Below are positions 26,855-35,936 of a stretch of DNA of 64,000 bases, in pieces. The notes beneath the pieces are model-generated. The model was not told the DNA's origin, did no database searches, and saw nothing but the letters and a program-made list of their open reading frames with translations. How positions within the stretch are numbered: position 1 is the stretch's first letter; each line of letters opens with the position of its first letter. This stretch comes from Paenibacillus prosopidis. Its GTDB lineage: Bacteria > Bacillota > Bacilli > Paenibacillales > Paenibacillaceae. The stretch spans positions 226,866 to 290,865 of the forward strand of contig NZ_QPJD01000004.1 in the NCBI RefSeq assembly GCF_003337375.1. Direction: 5' to 3'. A program made the translations under genes and the position numbers.

Positions 26855-27760
26855 TCACACCTCCTGATCGGTCTCATAATAGACCCAGAAACGGCTCGAG
26901 TAAAAGACCAGTACGGTCAACAGCAGAATCGCGATGAATAAAACCCACATGAGCGCCAAGCCGTAACCGAAACGTTGAAACGCAAAGATTTGTTGAAAAG
27001 CATGTACCAGATATAAATAGTTTGGCTTGATCGGAGAATCCAGGAGCGTTTTGCCCGACAAGAGGATCGGCTGGATATAGATTTGGAGCGATCCGATGAT
27101 ACCCATAATTAAATTAAAGAACAGGATATGGGTCATTAGCGGTAATGTTACGGTAAAAAACTTACGGACCGGGCTTGCTCCGTCAATCTCGGCCGCTTCA
27201 TACAAGTCGGCGGGAATCCCCTTCAAGCCCGCGAGATTGATGAGCAAACTGCCGCCCGCTCCCCATAACAGCATGACGATCAACGCGGTTGTCGCATATT
27301 CGTAACCGAGCCAGTTGATCGGCTGAAGCTGAAGCTTATCGAACAGCGTATTGAGCAGCCCATCACCGGAAAAAATAAACTTCCACATCAATACGGTTGA
27401 AACGACCGGGACAACGGAAGGAATATAGAAAGCGGTCCTCCACCAGGAGAGCCCCTTGATCTTCAGGTTTAACAGGACAGCAAGAAACAGGCCGATTGCA
27501 AGGCTGATGGGGACGTTGATCGCCGTAACCAGCAGCGTGCGGCCGAGCGCATACATGGATTCAGAATCCAGGAATACCGTTTTGTAATTGCTAAAGCCTA
27601 CAAACTTCAATTGGTTCATATTAAATCCTGTAAAATTCGTAAAGCTCAGATAAAGGCCGTACAGCAGCGGGAATAGTCCGAGAAAGATAAATATGATTAG
27701 CCAAGGTGATACGAAGGCGTAGAAAGTAGCGTATTGTCTCCATTTTTTTGTTTGCAGCAT
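26855..27760 (-). CDS. Carbohydrate ABC permease, MalF type
   Basis: This 301-residue permease has six membrane segments, an N-terminal cytoplasmic tail (MLQTKKWRQYATFY), and the EAA loop IPADLYEAAEIDGASPVRKFF. It pairs with the MalG-type gene that follows directly. The preceding solute-binding protein gene is separated by a perfect hairpin, so the permeases are probably made at a lower level. The substrate is unknown; the operon encodes its own two-component regulators. Confidence 0.92.
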   Translation of the reverse strand: MLQTKKWRQYATFYAFVSPWLIIFIFLGLFPLLYGLYLSFTNFTGFNMNQLKFVGFSNYKTVFLDSESMYALGRTLLVTAINVPISLAIGLFLAVLLNLKIKGLSWWRTAFYIPSVVPVVSTVLMWKFIFSGDGLLNTLFDKLQLQPINWLGYEYATTALIVMLLWGAGGSLLINLAGLKGIPADLYEAAEIDGASPVRKFFTVTLPLMTHILFFNLIMGIIGSLQIYIQPILLSGKTLLDSPIKPNYLYLVHAFQQIFAFQRFGYGLALMWVLFIAILLLTVLVFYSSRFWVYYETDQEV

Positions 27761-27776
27761 GATTCGTCACTCCCTA

Positions 27777-27812
27777 AAATGGAAAGGGAGAATGCCTTCT
27801 CCCTTTCCTTCT
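27777..27812 (-). terminator. Intercistronic hairpin between binding protein and permease genes
   Basis: A perfect 12-bp stem, GGAAAGGGAGAA (27781-27792) with TTCTCCCTTTCC (27797-27808), is followed on the minus strand by ATTTTAGG. The short T-run suggests partial termination or protection of the upstream message, a common way to make more binding protein than permease. Confidence 0.6.
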
Positions 27813-27826
27813 TTAACTAACAGCTA

Positions 27827-29209
27827 TTACTGAATAGCATTCATATTCTCTTGAATAATCAGGTTTGCGTTTTTCGTCAGCTCTTTCAAGGCTTCATCCA
27901 GATCCGCTTTGCCGAAATAAACAGGCGTCACGTATTTGTCCAGAAGGGTTTGGCCGTTAAGTAAGAACGGATTGCTTTCCAAAAAGCCGTTCGAGTACTT
28001 CAATTCTTCCTGAAGCTGGTTGTAGACCCTTTTGTCGAAATCGGTTACCTGTGGCATCAGCGGAAGCAGCGATTTAAGCGCCGGTACTCCCCAGCCGCCG
28101 GTTGCGCGGTTTTTCGCCGGAGTGCCTGCCATAATATATTCAAACACCTTCCAGGCCTGCTCCGGATGCTCCGTGTTCTTGTTAATGATAAATCCGGTAG
28201 CAGCCCCCGTCGGCGACACTCGCTCGCCGTTCTCGGCAATAGGCGCCGCAAGCATGCCGAAATCGTCGAGGTGCGTCTTCATCTTCTCGTCGCCGCGGAT
28301 CATGCCGGAGAACCAGTAGCCTGCCATGATCATGGCGGCTTTATTGTTCATAAACAAATCTCCGCCCCATGCAGCGGGATCCTGGTTCACGTCGTTTTTA
28401 CCCAGGTTTTTCTTGACGGCATCCACCCACATGGAAACAGCTTCCTTCACTTCCGGTTTGGTAAAATCGGCTGTTTTCATATCTTCGGAGAAAACATTAA
28501 CTCCTTTACTTGCCATTTCGAGCATGATGGACGGAAAGTCCGCTTGCGTTTTCCCAAGCAACGCGAGACCGTACTGCTTCACCTTGCCGTCTTCCGTTAG
28601 GGTTAACTTTTTGGCCAGTTCCATCAATTCGTTCCACGTAAGCGGCTCTTTCGAATCCGGAACCTTGACGCCAGCAGCGTCAAACAAGGTTTTGTTGTAG
28701 AAGATTGTAAAATCCGGCGACCAATCTTTCGGCATGCCGTATATAGGACCCTGACCTTGAACCTTCCCGTCGAAGCGGTACAGATTCACCGGCGATAGGA
28801 AATCATCTTCTTTCAGCACCTGGCTCGTCTGCATGAAAGGAGTGAGGTCCATAGCAAGGCCTTTTACGACATACGACGTCAGGTCGACGGCGCCCTGCGC
28901 ACGAATCAAGTCAGGCGCATCGTTCGTGGCTAATTGGGCAGCCAGCTTCTGCTGATCGATCTCTTCCAGTGTAATTTTAATGCCGGGGTTGTTCGTTTCA
29001 AATTCTTTCACTTCGTCATCCGAAACCTCGCCCTTACTTAGCGCTACCCGAATCGTAACCGGCTCATTGGTTTTAGGGGCCGTTGTCGGCTCTTCCGCGG
29101 TCTTCCCGCCTTGATTTACATTACCATTGCCGGAAGACGCTCCACATCCGGTTATGAGCACGCATGTTGCAATGATTGCGGCGAGCGATGTCAAAATTCT
29201 CTTTTTCAT
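27827..29209 (-). CDS. Sugar ABC transporter solute-binding lipoprotein (family 1)
   Basis: This 460-residue extracellular lipoprotein has the signal MKKRILTSLAAIIATC and lipobox LITGC with the lipid-bearing Cys at 22. A Gly/Asn/Thr-rich linker is followed by the family-1 (MalE/UgpB-like) binding fold, with FTIFYNKTLFDAAGVKVP and a GYWFSGM stretch typical of sugar binding. AGGAGGG precedes the ATG. It is the first gene of the five-gene operon. The substrate is not readable; the nearby rhamnosidase and pectin genes suggest a plant-derived oligosaccharide. Confidence 0.9.
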   Translation of the reverse strand: MKKRILTSLAAIIATCVLITGCGASSGNGNVNQGGKTAEEPTTAPKTNEPVTIRVALSKGEVSDDEVKEFETNNPGIKITLEEIDQQKLAAQLATNDAPDLIRAQGAVDLTSYVVKGLAMDLTPFMQTSQVLKEDDFLSPVNLYRFDGKVQGQGPIYGMPKDWSPDFTIFYNKTLFDAAGVKVPDSKEPLTWNELMELAKKLTLTEDGKVKQYGLALLGKTQADFPSIMLEMASKGVNVFSEDMKTADFTKPEVKEAVSMWVDAVKKNLGKNDVNQDPAAWGGDLFMNNKAAMIMAGYWFSGMIRGDEKMKTHLDDFGMLAAPIAENGERVSPTGAATGFIINKNTEHPEQAWKVFEYIMAGTPAKNRATGGWGVPALKSLLPLMPQVTDFDKRVYNQLQEELKYSNGFLESNPFLLNGQTLLDKYVTPVYFGKADLDEALKELTKNANLIIQENMNAIQ

Positions 29210-29384
29210 GTTAACCCTCCTGTGTTTGTTGTCTACTTAATCATAACTTGACCGCTCTAAGACGAGTATTCGACAAAACTACAATAAATATGGCTAGATT
29301 ACAAACTTGGATTACTTGAGGTAAGAAAATCCATCCTTTCATACAATTGGCGTTCTTATCTGGGGAGGCCTGCAAAAAGGAAAA

Positions 29385-29437
29385 AACCTAAGTCCGGTTC
29401 CGTCAAGAGATCAACTTGACAAAACCGAACTTAGGTT
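29385..29437 (-). terminator. Intrinsic terminator of the ABM/WYL operon
   Basis: A long interrupted stem (AACCTAAGT..CGGTT..GTCAAG paired with CTTGAC..AACCG..ACTTAGGTT) is followed on the minus strand by TTTTTTCCTTTTT. It lies 47 bases past the stop of the ABM gene. The rest of 29210-29483 holds the promoter side of the binding protein operon; I see no clear boxes. Confidence 0.8.
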
Positions 29438-29483
29438 ATGATGGGTCATTAACTAATTATTTTCGTCATGCCAACTTCAAGTA

Positions 29484-29786
29484 CTAAAGACCCTTTCCGC
29501 CAATAGGTCTCAGCCGCATCGGTTCTACGCCTGCAATAAGCGGCCTTGCCTGTTGAATCAACGCTATTGTTTGTTCATCCTTCAGCGAAGCGGCATGGGC
29601 ATCTGCGTCCCGCCATAGCTCGGTAACCCAGATGGCGTCAGGGTCTTCTTCGGAGACGTTCACTATGTAGAGCTCACAGTTAGGGTTGGACTGTAGGCCT
29701 TCTGCCGCTTGGAGCAGCATTTGTGCAAGTTCTTCCCTTTTGCCTGGTTGAGCGATTAATTTTCCGTACATCGTAAATTTGGTCAT
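29484..29786 (-). CDS. ABM-domain putative monooxygenase (YgiN-like)
   Basis: This 100-residue protein has the dimeric ferredoxin-like fold of the antibiotic biosynthesis monooxygenase family: MTKFTMYGKLIAQPGKREEL at the start, then CELYIVNVSEEDPDAIWVTE, then WRDADAHAASL. Members oxidise quinols or similar small aromatics, and many have no assigned substrate. The ATG at 29786 is preferred, because an ATG at 29795 directly abuts the AAAGG site. It is coupled to the WYL regulator gene just upstream. Confidence 0.8.
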   Translation of the reverse strand: MTKFTMYGKLIAQPGKREELAQMLLQAAEGLQSNPNCELYIVNVSEEDPDAIWVTELWRDADAHAASLKDEQTIALIQQARPLIAGVEPMRLRPIGGKGL

Positions 29787-29791
29787 TGGTT

Positions 29792-30781
29792 TCATCCTTT
29801 CGATTCCGTTGTGTTCTTCAATATAGCTCCATAATGAACTGAGAGACTGCCGCTCACCTCAGCCAATTTCTCGATTAGACTGTTCGGCTCAAGCACGGTC
29901 AGCGCTTTGCCGTAAGGGAGCAGGAAATAAGGGACATAGGATAGGAGAGAGGAGGTACCTAGCCGGAATAAAGCCTCCTCCTCCGATCGCTCCACTAAGG
30001 AATGGCCGAATAGCCAGTGACGCTGCAGCTCGTTCAGCACTTGTTCATGCGCGCGCACCTTAACCTCCGTTAATTCCTCCGTCCCAAGAGAATCAGGCAG
30101 CAGTTGCCCCATCAGGTAATCTTTGGCGGAGAAATCAGCAGGGCGTTCGAAACGGTTCCCGGCCGGAGTAATTCTTGAAATCCGGTCCACCCGGAAGCTG
30201 CGCAGGGATTGCCGCAATTGGCAGAAGCCAACCGTGTACCAGTTGCCTTTCCAGTGGATAATGCCATACGGATCGTATTCCCTTGAGACGGCTGGCCCTC
30301 TTCCTTTGTCGTAATCCATCATAACGGATTGCCCCCTAGCACAAGCCTCCTCCAGTTCCTGAAGGATTGATACCTTGTGACTTGCCAGTGGTGGAGAGAT
30401 GACGGAGAGGCCGAGGCTATGGCGATGAAGGTACTCCGATTGCTCTTCGTTCGTATACAGCTTAAGTTTGTCGACGGCTCGGCTGAGTGCCTCTGTGAAG
30501 GGATAACCGGCCGCTTCGGCGAAGACGGACGCTTGCATCAATGCCTTCTGCTCCTCCGAATCAAACATGAGCGGGGTATCGGCGAAGCGTCCAATGATCT
30601 GAAAACCACCGTTCGGTCCAGACTCTGCCATTATCGGCGCGCCGCTTGCGCATAGAGAATCGATGCAGCGGTATACGGTTCGGATATGAACCTCAAGTTC
30701 GTCGGACAACTGCCTCGCCGTCATCTTTCTGCCGGACCGAAGCAGCCATAGGATAGACAACATCGTGTCTGCTTTGGACAT
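29792..30781 (-). CDS. YafY-type HTH and WYL-domain regulator
   Basis: This 329-residue regulator has an N-terminal winged helix (LLRSGRKMTARQLSDELEV, where the second helix reads HIRTVYRCIDSL) and a WYL ligand-binding domain near residues 140-210 (YGIIHWKGNWYTVGFC). The C-terminal WCX-like region follows. Members of this family often control a neighbouring small enzyme, here the ABM gene, whose frame it nearly overlaps. AGGAG lies a few bases before the ATG. Confidence 0.88.
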   Translation of the reverse strand: MSKADTMLSILWLLRSGRKMTARQLSDELEVHIRTVYRCIDSLCASGAPIMAESGPNGGFQIIGRFADTPLMFDSEEQKALMQASVFAEAAGYPFTEALSRAVDKLKLYTNEEQSEYLHRHSLGLSVISPPLASHKVSILQELEEACARGQSVMMDYDKGRGPAVSREYDPYGIIHWKGNWYTVGFCQLRQSLRSFRVDRISRITPAGNRFERPADFSAKDYLMGQLLPDSLGTEELTEVKVRAHEQVLNELQRHWLFGHSLVERSEEEALFRLGTSSLLSYVPYFLLPYGKALTVLEPNSLIEKLAEVSGSLSVHYGAILKNTTESKG

Positions 30782-30842
30782 ATTCTCCTATACCTTCTTT
30801 TTTGGATTATGAGTTACGGGCTATCGGGCTATCATAACGATT

Positions 30843-31340
30843 CTACAAGAGCGGCTCCATTCCCTTTTCGAGCCAGCTTTCGTAGGTGGGACCGTACAGC
30901 TCAGGAACCAATAGCCCTGCTTGCCGCATAAGCACGGTCATCTGTCCGCGATGATGCGCTTGATGCATGACTGCAAAGTGCAAGGAAGCACCGTTTCCCC
31001 ATTCCTCACCCATGATGGTTTGCGTAGCCGAAAGGCTTTTGTCGTCCCACTGCGATTGTACGGCATGCAGCAAGGAATGCGCGATTCCGCTATAGGCTTC
31101 TGCGATTTCGGCTGCAGAATCAGGCACCGAAGTACCCTTCGGTTGCGTTTCAAGCTCCAGACCCAGTGTCGACATGAATCCGACAGATGTGACCAGATGC
31201 CAAGCCAGCGCTCCCAGCGTCCTGCGGTCGCTTCTAATGGGCTGCGTCAGCGACTCATCCGTCAATGTCTTCAATACATCCTCCGTCATGCGCGTTTCTT
31301 GCTCCCATTCCGTTACGAACTGCTCCAGCTTTGCGTACAC
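30843..31340 (-). CDS. DinB-family metal-dependent protein
   Basis: This 165-residue four-helix-bundle protein of the DinB/YfiT type has metal-binding histidines in LAWHLVTS (near residue 47) and in HFAVMHQAHHRGQM (near 124-137). DinB-like enzymes transfer bacillithiol or act as metal hydrolases, and the exact reaction is unknown here. GGAGG is one base before the ATG at 31346 but 7 bases before the GTG at 31340, so the GTG is preferred. It stands alone between two operons. Confidence 0.8.
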   Translation of the reverse strand: MYAKLEQFVTEWEQETRMTEDVLKTLTDESLTQPIRSDRRTLGALAWHLVTSVGFMSTLGLELETQPKGTSVPDSAAEIAEAYSGIAHSLLHAVQSQWDDKSLSATQTIMGEEWGNGASLHFAVMHQAHHRGQMTVLMRQAGLLVPELYGPTYESWLEKGMEPLL

Positions 31341-31438
31341 GTTCATTCCTCCAATGGCATTTTTGTCGTTCCCAAAGCCAAGTATACCTGTCTATTGCTG
31401 ACAGTTACGGTCAGTGTTTATTCAAGTCATGCTCAAAG

Positions 31439-32854
31439 TTATTCGTTCAAATAAGTATTAATCCGGTTAGCTAACGATTTTGCTACCGCATCGGCTGATT
31501 TATTCCCGTTAAAATACGCAGCCGATTCCTCGGTAATCATGCCTAGAACCTTCAAATCTTGATTGGCGTATTTGCCGACGGTCGGCATCATGGCAATTAC
31601 TTTATTAATATCTTCTTCATTCACGGTCGGCTTGATTTCTTGTCCGTCCTTTCCCCTCAGCTTAATGCTGCTTGACTTGCCTCCCTGACTGCCACCCCCT
31701 TCTATCATTTGCTTCGTGGAAGCCAATCCTTTTTTAAGCGCCGCCTTGTTTACGGGAAAGTTCATCATGGCTCTGGAAGACTGCATCTCTTCGGAAAGCA
31801 GGAACTTGACGAATGACCAAGCCGCATTCTTCACTTTCGAATTGGCATTTAAACCAAGCACCAGGCTTGATTTGAACGGCATGCCCTCGTCCTGTCCGGT
31901 TCCTGGTGGACGAAGCATAGTCTTTGATTTCCCTTCTATCTGCGGCATCAGAAGGGCGTTCATTGGAGAATCAATGCTCAAAGGGCTGAAGCTGGTATTT
32001 TCCGGCCCCATCATCTCCGAGGTTGCCAATCCTCCGTCGTAAAGACTCTTGATCTTCTCCATGTATGCTTGAAAGGCTCGCCCATCGAAGGAGACGGACT
32101 TTCCGTCTTTCTTCAGCAGTTGCCCGTAAACCGATTCGGCGACATATTTAAGCAGCAATTCAGGCTTGATCATAGCAATACCGTATTTGCCGTCGGTCTT
32201 TGTTTTTCCCAGCAGGTCAACGAATTGATCCCAAGTCCATGTTTTGTCAACTAAGCTGCTCTGACCAAGAAGAGAAACGTCCCCGAACATAACGTCCAGC
32301 GAAAAGGAGGCGGGAACCCCATACCAGCCGTTGCCTTTCGACACACCGTCAAAGATGTTCTCGTAATAATCGGATTTGTTGAAGCTGCTGTCTTTGCCGG
32401 CCTCTTCGTTCCAATCCGCGAGAAGTCCTTTACCAACATATTTGTCGACAGGAAGATTTTCTACAGAAATAATATCTGATGCATTGCCCGACATGAGCGC
32501 GGCATTGACGCTGCTTACGTATTTTTCCACATCTTCCGGTTTCGGGCCCGTATCCGAACCTCGCTTCATAACGATTTTGTCGCCGCCGCTTGTGTCCGCT
32601 GGCACAATTTCGTTGATTTGAATGTCGATACCGGGGAACATTTCCTCGAATTTCTGCTCAGCTTCTGCAAGGAAACGGTCCTTTGTCAGAACGGTCATCG
32701 TCACGACAGTACCTTCTGCCGTTTCAGGCATACTGCCTGAGGGTACGGACGACCCGTTCGTCCCTTCGTTGCTCTTGCCGCCCGAGCATGCCGTCAATGC
32801 GGCGCATAAGAGAATCAGCACACCCATTTTCCAAACCTTTGCCCTTATTCTCAT
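31439..32854 (-). CDS. Sugar ABC transporter solute-binding lipoprotein
   Basis: This 471-residue extracellular lipoprotein has MRIRAKVWKMGVLILLC as signal and the lipobox LTAC with Cys at 23. The linker is Ser/Gly/Asn-rich. The binding fold carries VVTMTVLTKDRFLAEAEQKF, then GWYGVPASFSLDVMF. The start at 32854 has AAGGAGG 7 bases upstream. It is the last gene of an importer operon whose order (permease, permease, adaptor, binding protein) is unusual. The substrate is unknown. Confidence 0.88.
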   Translation of the reverse strand: MRIRAKVWKMGVLILLCAALTACSGGKSNEGTNGSSVPSGSMPETAEGTVVTMTVLTKDRFLAEAEQKFEEMFPGIDIQINEIVPADTSGGDKIVMKRGSDTGPKPEDVEKYVSSVNAALMSGNASDIISVENLPVDKYVGKGLLADWNEEAGKDSSFNKSDYYENIFDGVSKGNGWYGVPASFSLDVMFGDVSLLGQSSLVDKTWTWDQFVDLLGKTKTDGKYGIAMIKPELLLKYVAESVYGQLLKKDGKSVSFDGRAFQAYMEKIKSLYDGGLATSEMMGPENTSFSPLSIDSPMNALLMPQIEGKSKTMLRPPGTGQDEGMPFKSSLVLGLNANSKVKNAAWSFVKFLLSEEMQSSRAMMNFPVNKAALKKGLASTKQMIEGGGSQGGKSSSIKLRGKDGQEIKPTVNEEDINKVIAMMPTVGKYANQDLKVLGMITEESAAYFNGNKSADAVAKSLANRINTYLNE

Positions 32855-32885
32855 TTTGTTTCCTCCTTGTCTTCCTTCGAGGTTA

Positions 32886-33980
32886 TTAGTAGCGGACGCG
32901 GTCCCCATCACTGATTGGTTCACTAGAGTCCGTAATGAATGGTTCGTCCGGCATAAGCCCATCCGTCACTGCCGTATCTCCGTTCTCATCTTTAATTGTT
33001 ACGTATGTTTTGCTGGCATAATAGGCGGTGCCGAGCGGTCCGTTTTTTTCAGTCAAGGTGAATACGTAATAACCGTTATTGTCTTGCTCAAGCACGGACT
33101 TCGGAATTTGCATACCGAAAGAACGGCTTTGATTCGAGATGCTGACGTAAGCCTTTAAGCCCGGCTGCAGCTGAGAATCCGTCACATCGAACGTTATTTT
33201 TTTATTGGTTCCACCCGAGCTCCCGTCATTACCGCCCGCCTCCGCGTCCTCGATGTCGGAGATGAATCCCTCTATGCTCCTCCTCGGCTCTTCATCGAGC
33301 TGCACGCTGACTTTGTCGCCGATGCGCAGCATAGAAGCATCGTTGCTGTCCGCTACAATGGCAAACTGGTAGCCGGCAGCGTCGTCCGCGATTTCGATAA
33401 TCGGCTGTCCACGGCTGGAAGTTGCGCCTTCAGACGCGTTAAGGGATATAACGATGCCGTCAACGGGGGCTCTCAGTGTACCGCCTTCGACGATTTGCTT
33501 CTGAAGATCAGCGATTTTCCGCTCTTGGACCTGCATATCGAGCTTCTGGTTCTCCAGGTCGCGCTTTTTATCTTCAATACCGGACGTATCTTCGCTCCGC
33601 AGCATTATTTTCAACTCATCCATCAGCTTTGCCAATTGCAGCTCTTTCTGCTTATAGCGGGTCTTTTCATCCTGCAGCGTTCTTTTTGTCGAAGTCGTAT
33701 CGAAAGTAACGAGAGAATCGCCCCGTTTGACCCGGTCATTTTTACGTTTAAGTATCTTATCCACCTTCCAGTCCGCTTCTGCATAAAGCTGCGCAGTGTG
33801 AGCCGGCTGAAGGAAGCCGTTGCCCGATACGTTCAGGTCAAGTCCGCCCATTTCGGGCTCCTGAACAGACACTTTAGGAAGTGACATTCCCTGAATGGTA
33901 TTGGACAGAAATGTAAGGACAAGCAGCATAATGAAAAAAAGTCCGATCATCCAGCTCAGCGTCTTTTTTCGTCGTTGCAT
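32886..33980 (-). CDS. HlyD/MFP-type membrane fusion adaptor
   Basis: This 364-residue protein has one N-terminal membrane segment (about 9-28), a biotinyl-lipoyl-like strand set (NVSGNGFLQPAHTAQLYAEA, then LRAPVDGIVISLNA), a long coiled coil near 100-150 (KKRDLENQKLDMQVQERK) and a beta-barrel region. The family normally links efflux pumps (YknX, MacA-like). Here it sits between permeases and binding protein of a sugar importer, and no efflux pump gene is nearby. It may tether the binding protein or couple to a distant exporter. Confidence 0.85.
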   Translation of the reverse strand: MQRRKKTLSWMIGLFFIMLLVLTFLSNTIQGMSLPKVSVQEPEMGGLDLNVSGNGFLQPAHTAQLYAEADWKVDKILKRKNDRVKRGDSLVTFDTTSTKRTLQDEKTRYKQKELQLAKLMDELKIMLRSEDTSGIEDKKRDLENQKLDMQVQERKIADLQKQIVEGGTLRAPVDGIVISLNASEGATSSRGQPIIEIADDAAGYQFAIVADSNDASMLRIGDKVSVQLDEEPRRSIEGFISDIEDAEAGGNDGSSGGTNKKITFDVTDSQLQPGLKAYVSISNQSRSFGMQIPKSVLEQDNNGYYVFTLTEKNGPLGTAYYASKTYVTIKDENGDTAVTDGLMPDEPFITDSSEPISDGDRVRY

Positions 33981-34007
33981 ATTGCCTGTAAACCTCCTTT
34001 CACCGGG

Positions 34008-34880
34008 TTAACCTTTAATTCCCGACATTTGAATGCCTTCCACCAGATGGTCTTCGCCGTAGAGGAATATAAGCACCATCGGGGTCATGTAAAGAACAGA
34101 GGCAGCAAATGCAACCCCTCGGGCCCCTTCTGCGATATCCGCCAAATACACGGACAACGGCTGGCGGATCGGCTCGGTCAGGAACAGAATCGGCTGCTCC
34201 ACCATGTTCCAGTTGTCAACGAACGATAAGAGAATGAGCGCGGCAATGCCCGGCTTGGCAAGCGGCAGCGCAATATGGATAAATGCCCTTATCTGGCCAG
34301 CGCCGTCGATTTTCACCGCTTCCAGATAAGCATCCGGAATGCTCGCCATGAACTGTCGCATCAGGAACACGCCGAACGATGCGAATATACCCGGAAGCAC
34401 GATCGCTCCGTAACTATTTAAGAAGCCAAGCTTATCCGCCACCAGGTAGTTCGGTACGAGCGTAACCTGAAACGGCATAAGCATCGTTAGCAGGTAAACG
34501 AAGAAGAGCTTGTCTCTTCCGGGGAAAGCCAATTTCGCGAACGCAAATCCGGCAAATGTCCCGACAATCGCCTGACCGATGATGATGGGGAGTGACAGCT
34601 TGACTGAATTCCAGAAATGCAGGAGAAATTTCGGGCGCTTTAGCAGCACCTCGCCAAATTGTGATAGTGTGACCGTTTCAGGAATAAAGCGGATGATTGC
34701 ATTTTTGCTTGCGGCGGTCGATTCCCCGCTGTTCAATACATCATAATGGCGGCTGATTTCCTCCTCGGACATGAATGAATTGCTGACCGTCAGCACGACA
34801 GGAAACAAAATCGCCAGCACGATTAGAAAGAGAAACGTCACTTTCACGGAGATCAACGTTTTGCGCATTATCACCGTCAT
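34008..34880 (-). CDS. Carbohydrate ABC permease, MalG type
   Basis: This 290-residue permease has six membrane segments and the ATPase-contacting EAA loop (PDAYLEAVKIDGAGQIRAFI). The protein has a longer first extracellular loop than the MalG copy at 26013. The ATG at 34880 overlaps the stop of the preceding permease (TAATG), so the two are translationally coupled. GGAGG lies 10 bases upstream. It should pair with the MalF-type gene next to it and use a shared ATPase. Confidence 0.9.
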   Translation of the reverse strand: MTVIMRKTLISVKVTFLFLIVLAILFPVVLTVSNSFMSEEEISRHYDVLNSGESTAASKNAIIRFIPETVTLSQFGEVLLKRPKFLLHFWNSVKLSLPIIIGQAIVGTFAGFAFAKLAFPGRDKLFFVYLLTMLMPFQVTLVPNYLVADKLGFLNSYGAIVLPGIFASFGVFLMRQFMASIPDAYLEAVKIDGAGQIRAFIHIALPLAKPGIAALILLSFVDNWNMVEQPILFLTEPIRQPLSVYLADIAEGARGVAFAASVLYMTPMVLIFLYGEDHLVEGIQMSGIKG

Positions 34881-35755
34881 TATTGCAGCGCCTCCCTTGA
34901 CCGTCTTTCAGCCCGGAACAGTGCATAAACCGTAATCCCGATGACGATCGACAGCAGGACGGCCGCTGCCGTCAGCTTCGGGTAGTCCAGCGACTTGAAC
35001 ATGTTGTTCATGAAATGCTGCAGCGTATAAATGGAGTCATGAGGGTAGGCGCCAGCCACCAGATACGTTTCGCGGAATACCTTGAACGACTGCACGATGC
35101 TCATAACGATGACAAAGAATGACGTTGGTGAAAGCCCCGGCCACGTGATGTGCAGGAATTGCCTGAACGCGCCGGCGCCGTCCATTGACGCCGATTCGTA
35201 TTGCTCCGCCGGAATGTTGGATAGGCCAGCAAGAAAGATAATCAAATTGTAGCCGGCGTTTTTCCAAACGAATACGGCCAGCATAACGGCAAAAGCCCAT
35301 CTTGTGTTCATCCAATCGACAGGATCAAGCCCCCAGTTCAGAAAGAGACCATTCAGCGCTCCGTTCCATTGAAACAGCGTCTGCCACACGAGGATGACGG
35401 AAGCGACTGGCACAACGAGCGGGAGCAGGAACATCGTCCGCAACGATTGGCGGAAGGGCAGTTTACCCTTAAGAAGCAGCGATAAGCCAAGCGATATTAC
35501 AAAGAGCAAGGGTACGCTGACGCCGGCAAACATTAGAGAGTTGACGAACGCTTTGCGGAATGAACCGCTGGCCCACAATGCTTCGTAATTACCGAAGCCG
35601 ACGATGTTTCCGTTTACGGGATTGTCGATAAACGAGTAATAGACAACCGCTCCGAACGGGATGATGAAAAACAGGAGAAAGCCGGCTAGGCTCGGAGCAA
35701 GGAAAAGCAGTACGAACGGAGCGTCCCGCCGGTAATGTTGTCTAACAAGGTTCAG
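34880..35755 (-). CDS. Carbohydrate ABC permease, MalF type, probable CTG start
   Basis: The first ATG-type start in frame would give only 232 residues and would remove the first membrane segment. The frame is open farther upstream and encodes a normal MalF N-terminus (residues read VRQHYRRDAPFVLLFLAPS, then FIIPFGAVVYYSFID). The only start near this end with a ribosome site is CTG at 35755, with GGAGG 7 bases upstream; no ATG, GTG or TTG occurs between it and an in-frame stop. The full protein would have 291 residues, the usual family size. The EAA loop is IPAEQYESASMDGAGAFRQF. Confidence 0.8.
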   Translation of the reverse strand: MNLVRQHYRRDAPFVLLFLAPSLAGFLLFFIIPFGAVVYYSFIDNPVNGNIVGFGNYEALWASGSFRKAFVNSLMFAGVSVPLLFVISLGLSLLLKGKLPFRQSLRTMFLLPLVVPVASVILVWQTLFQWNGALNGLFLNWGLDPVDWMNTRWAFAVMLAVFVWKNAGYNLIIFLAGLSNIPAEQYESASMDGAGAFRQFLHITWPGLSPTSFFVIVMSIVQSFKVFRETYLVAGAYPHDSIYTLQHFMNNMFKSLDYPKLTAAAVLLSIVIGITVYALFRAERRSREALQ

Positions 35756-35838
35756 ATGATTCCCTCCTCTCTTTGACGCATTCTTTGGCGCATTCTCTGG
35801 CGTTTAGTCGTTGTCATGTTTTTCATCATAATCACGCT

Positions 35839-35896
35839 GTGTGACAGCCGTGTGACAGGCCGCAGCGTGACAAAGCTGTATTGCTGCCTTACAATA
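35839..35896 (+). promoter_or_regulatory. Promoter and tandem GTGACA operator of the two-component genes
   Basis: TACAAT (35890-35895) and GTGACA (35867-35872) are 17 bases apart, an apt -10/-35 pair for the regulator gene at 35937. Just upstream the 11-base unit GTGTGACAGCC is repeated in tandem, with GTGACA at 35841, 35852 and again in the -35 box. Direct repeats spaced by 11 bases are typical for OmpR/PhoB-family regulators, so self-regulation is likely. The divergent importer operon could use the same site. Confidence 0.55.
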
Positions 35897-35936
35897 AATC
35901 TGTTAAATGAACGGCGACAAGAAAGGACTGAAAAGC

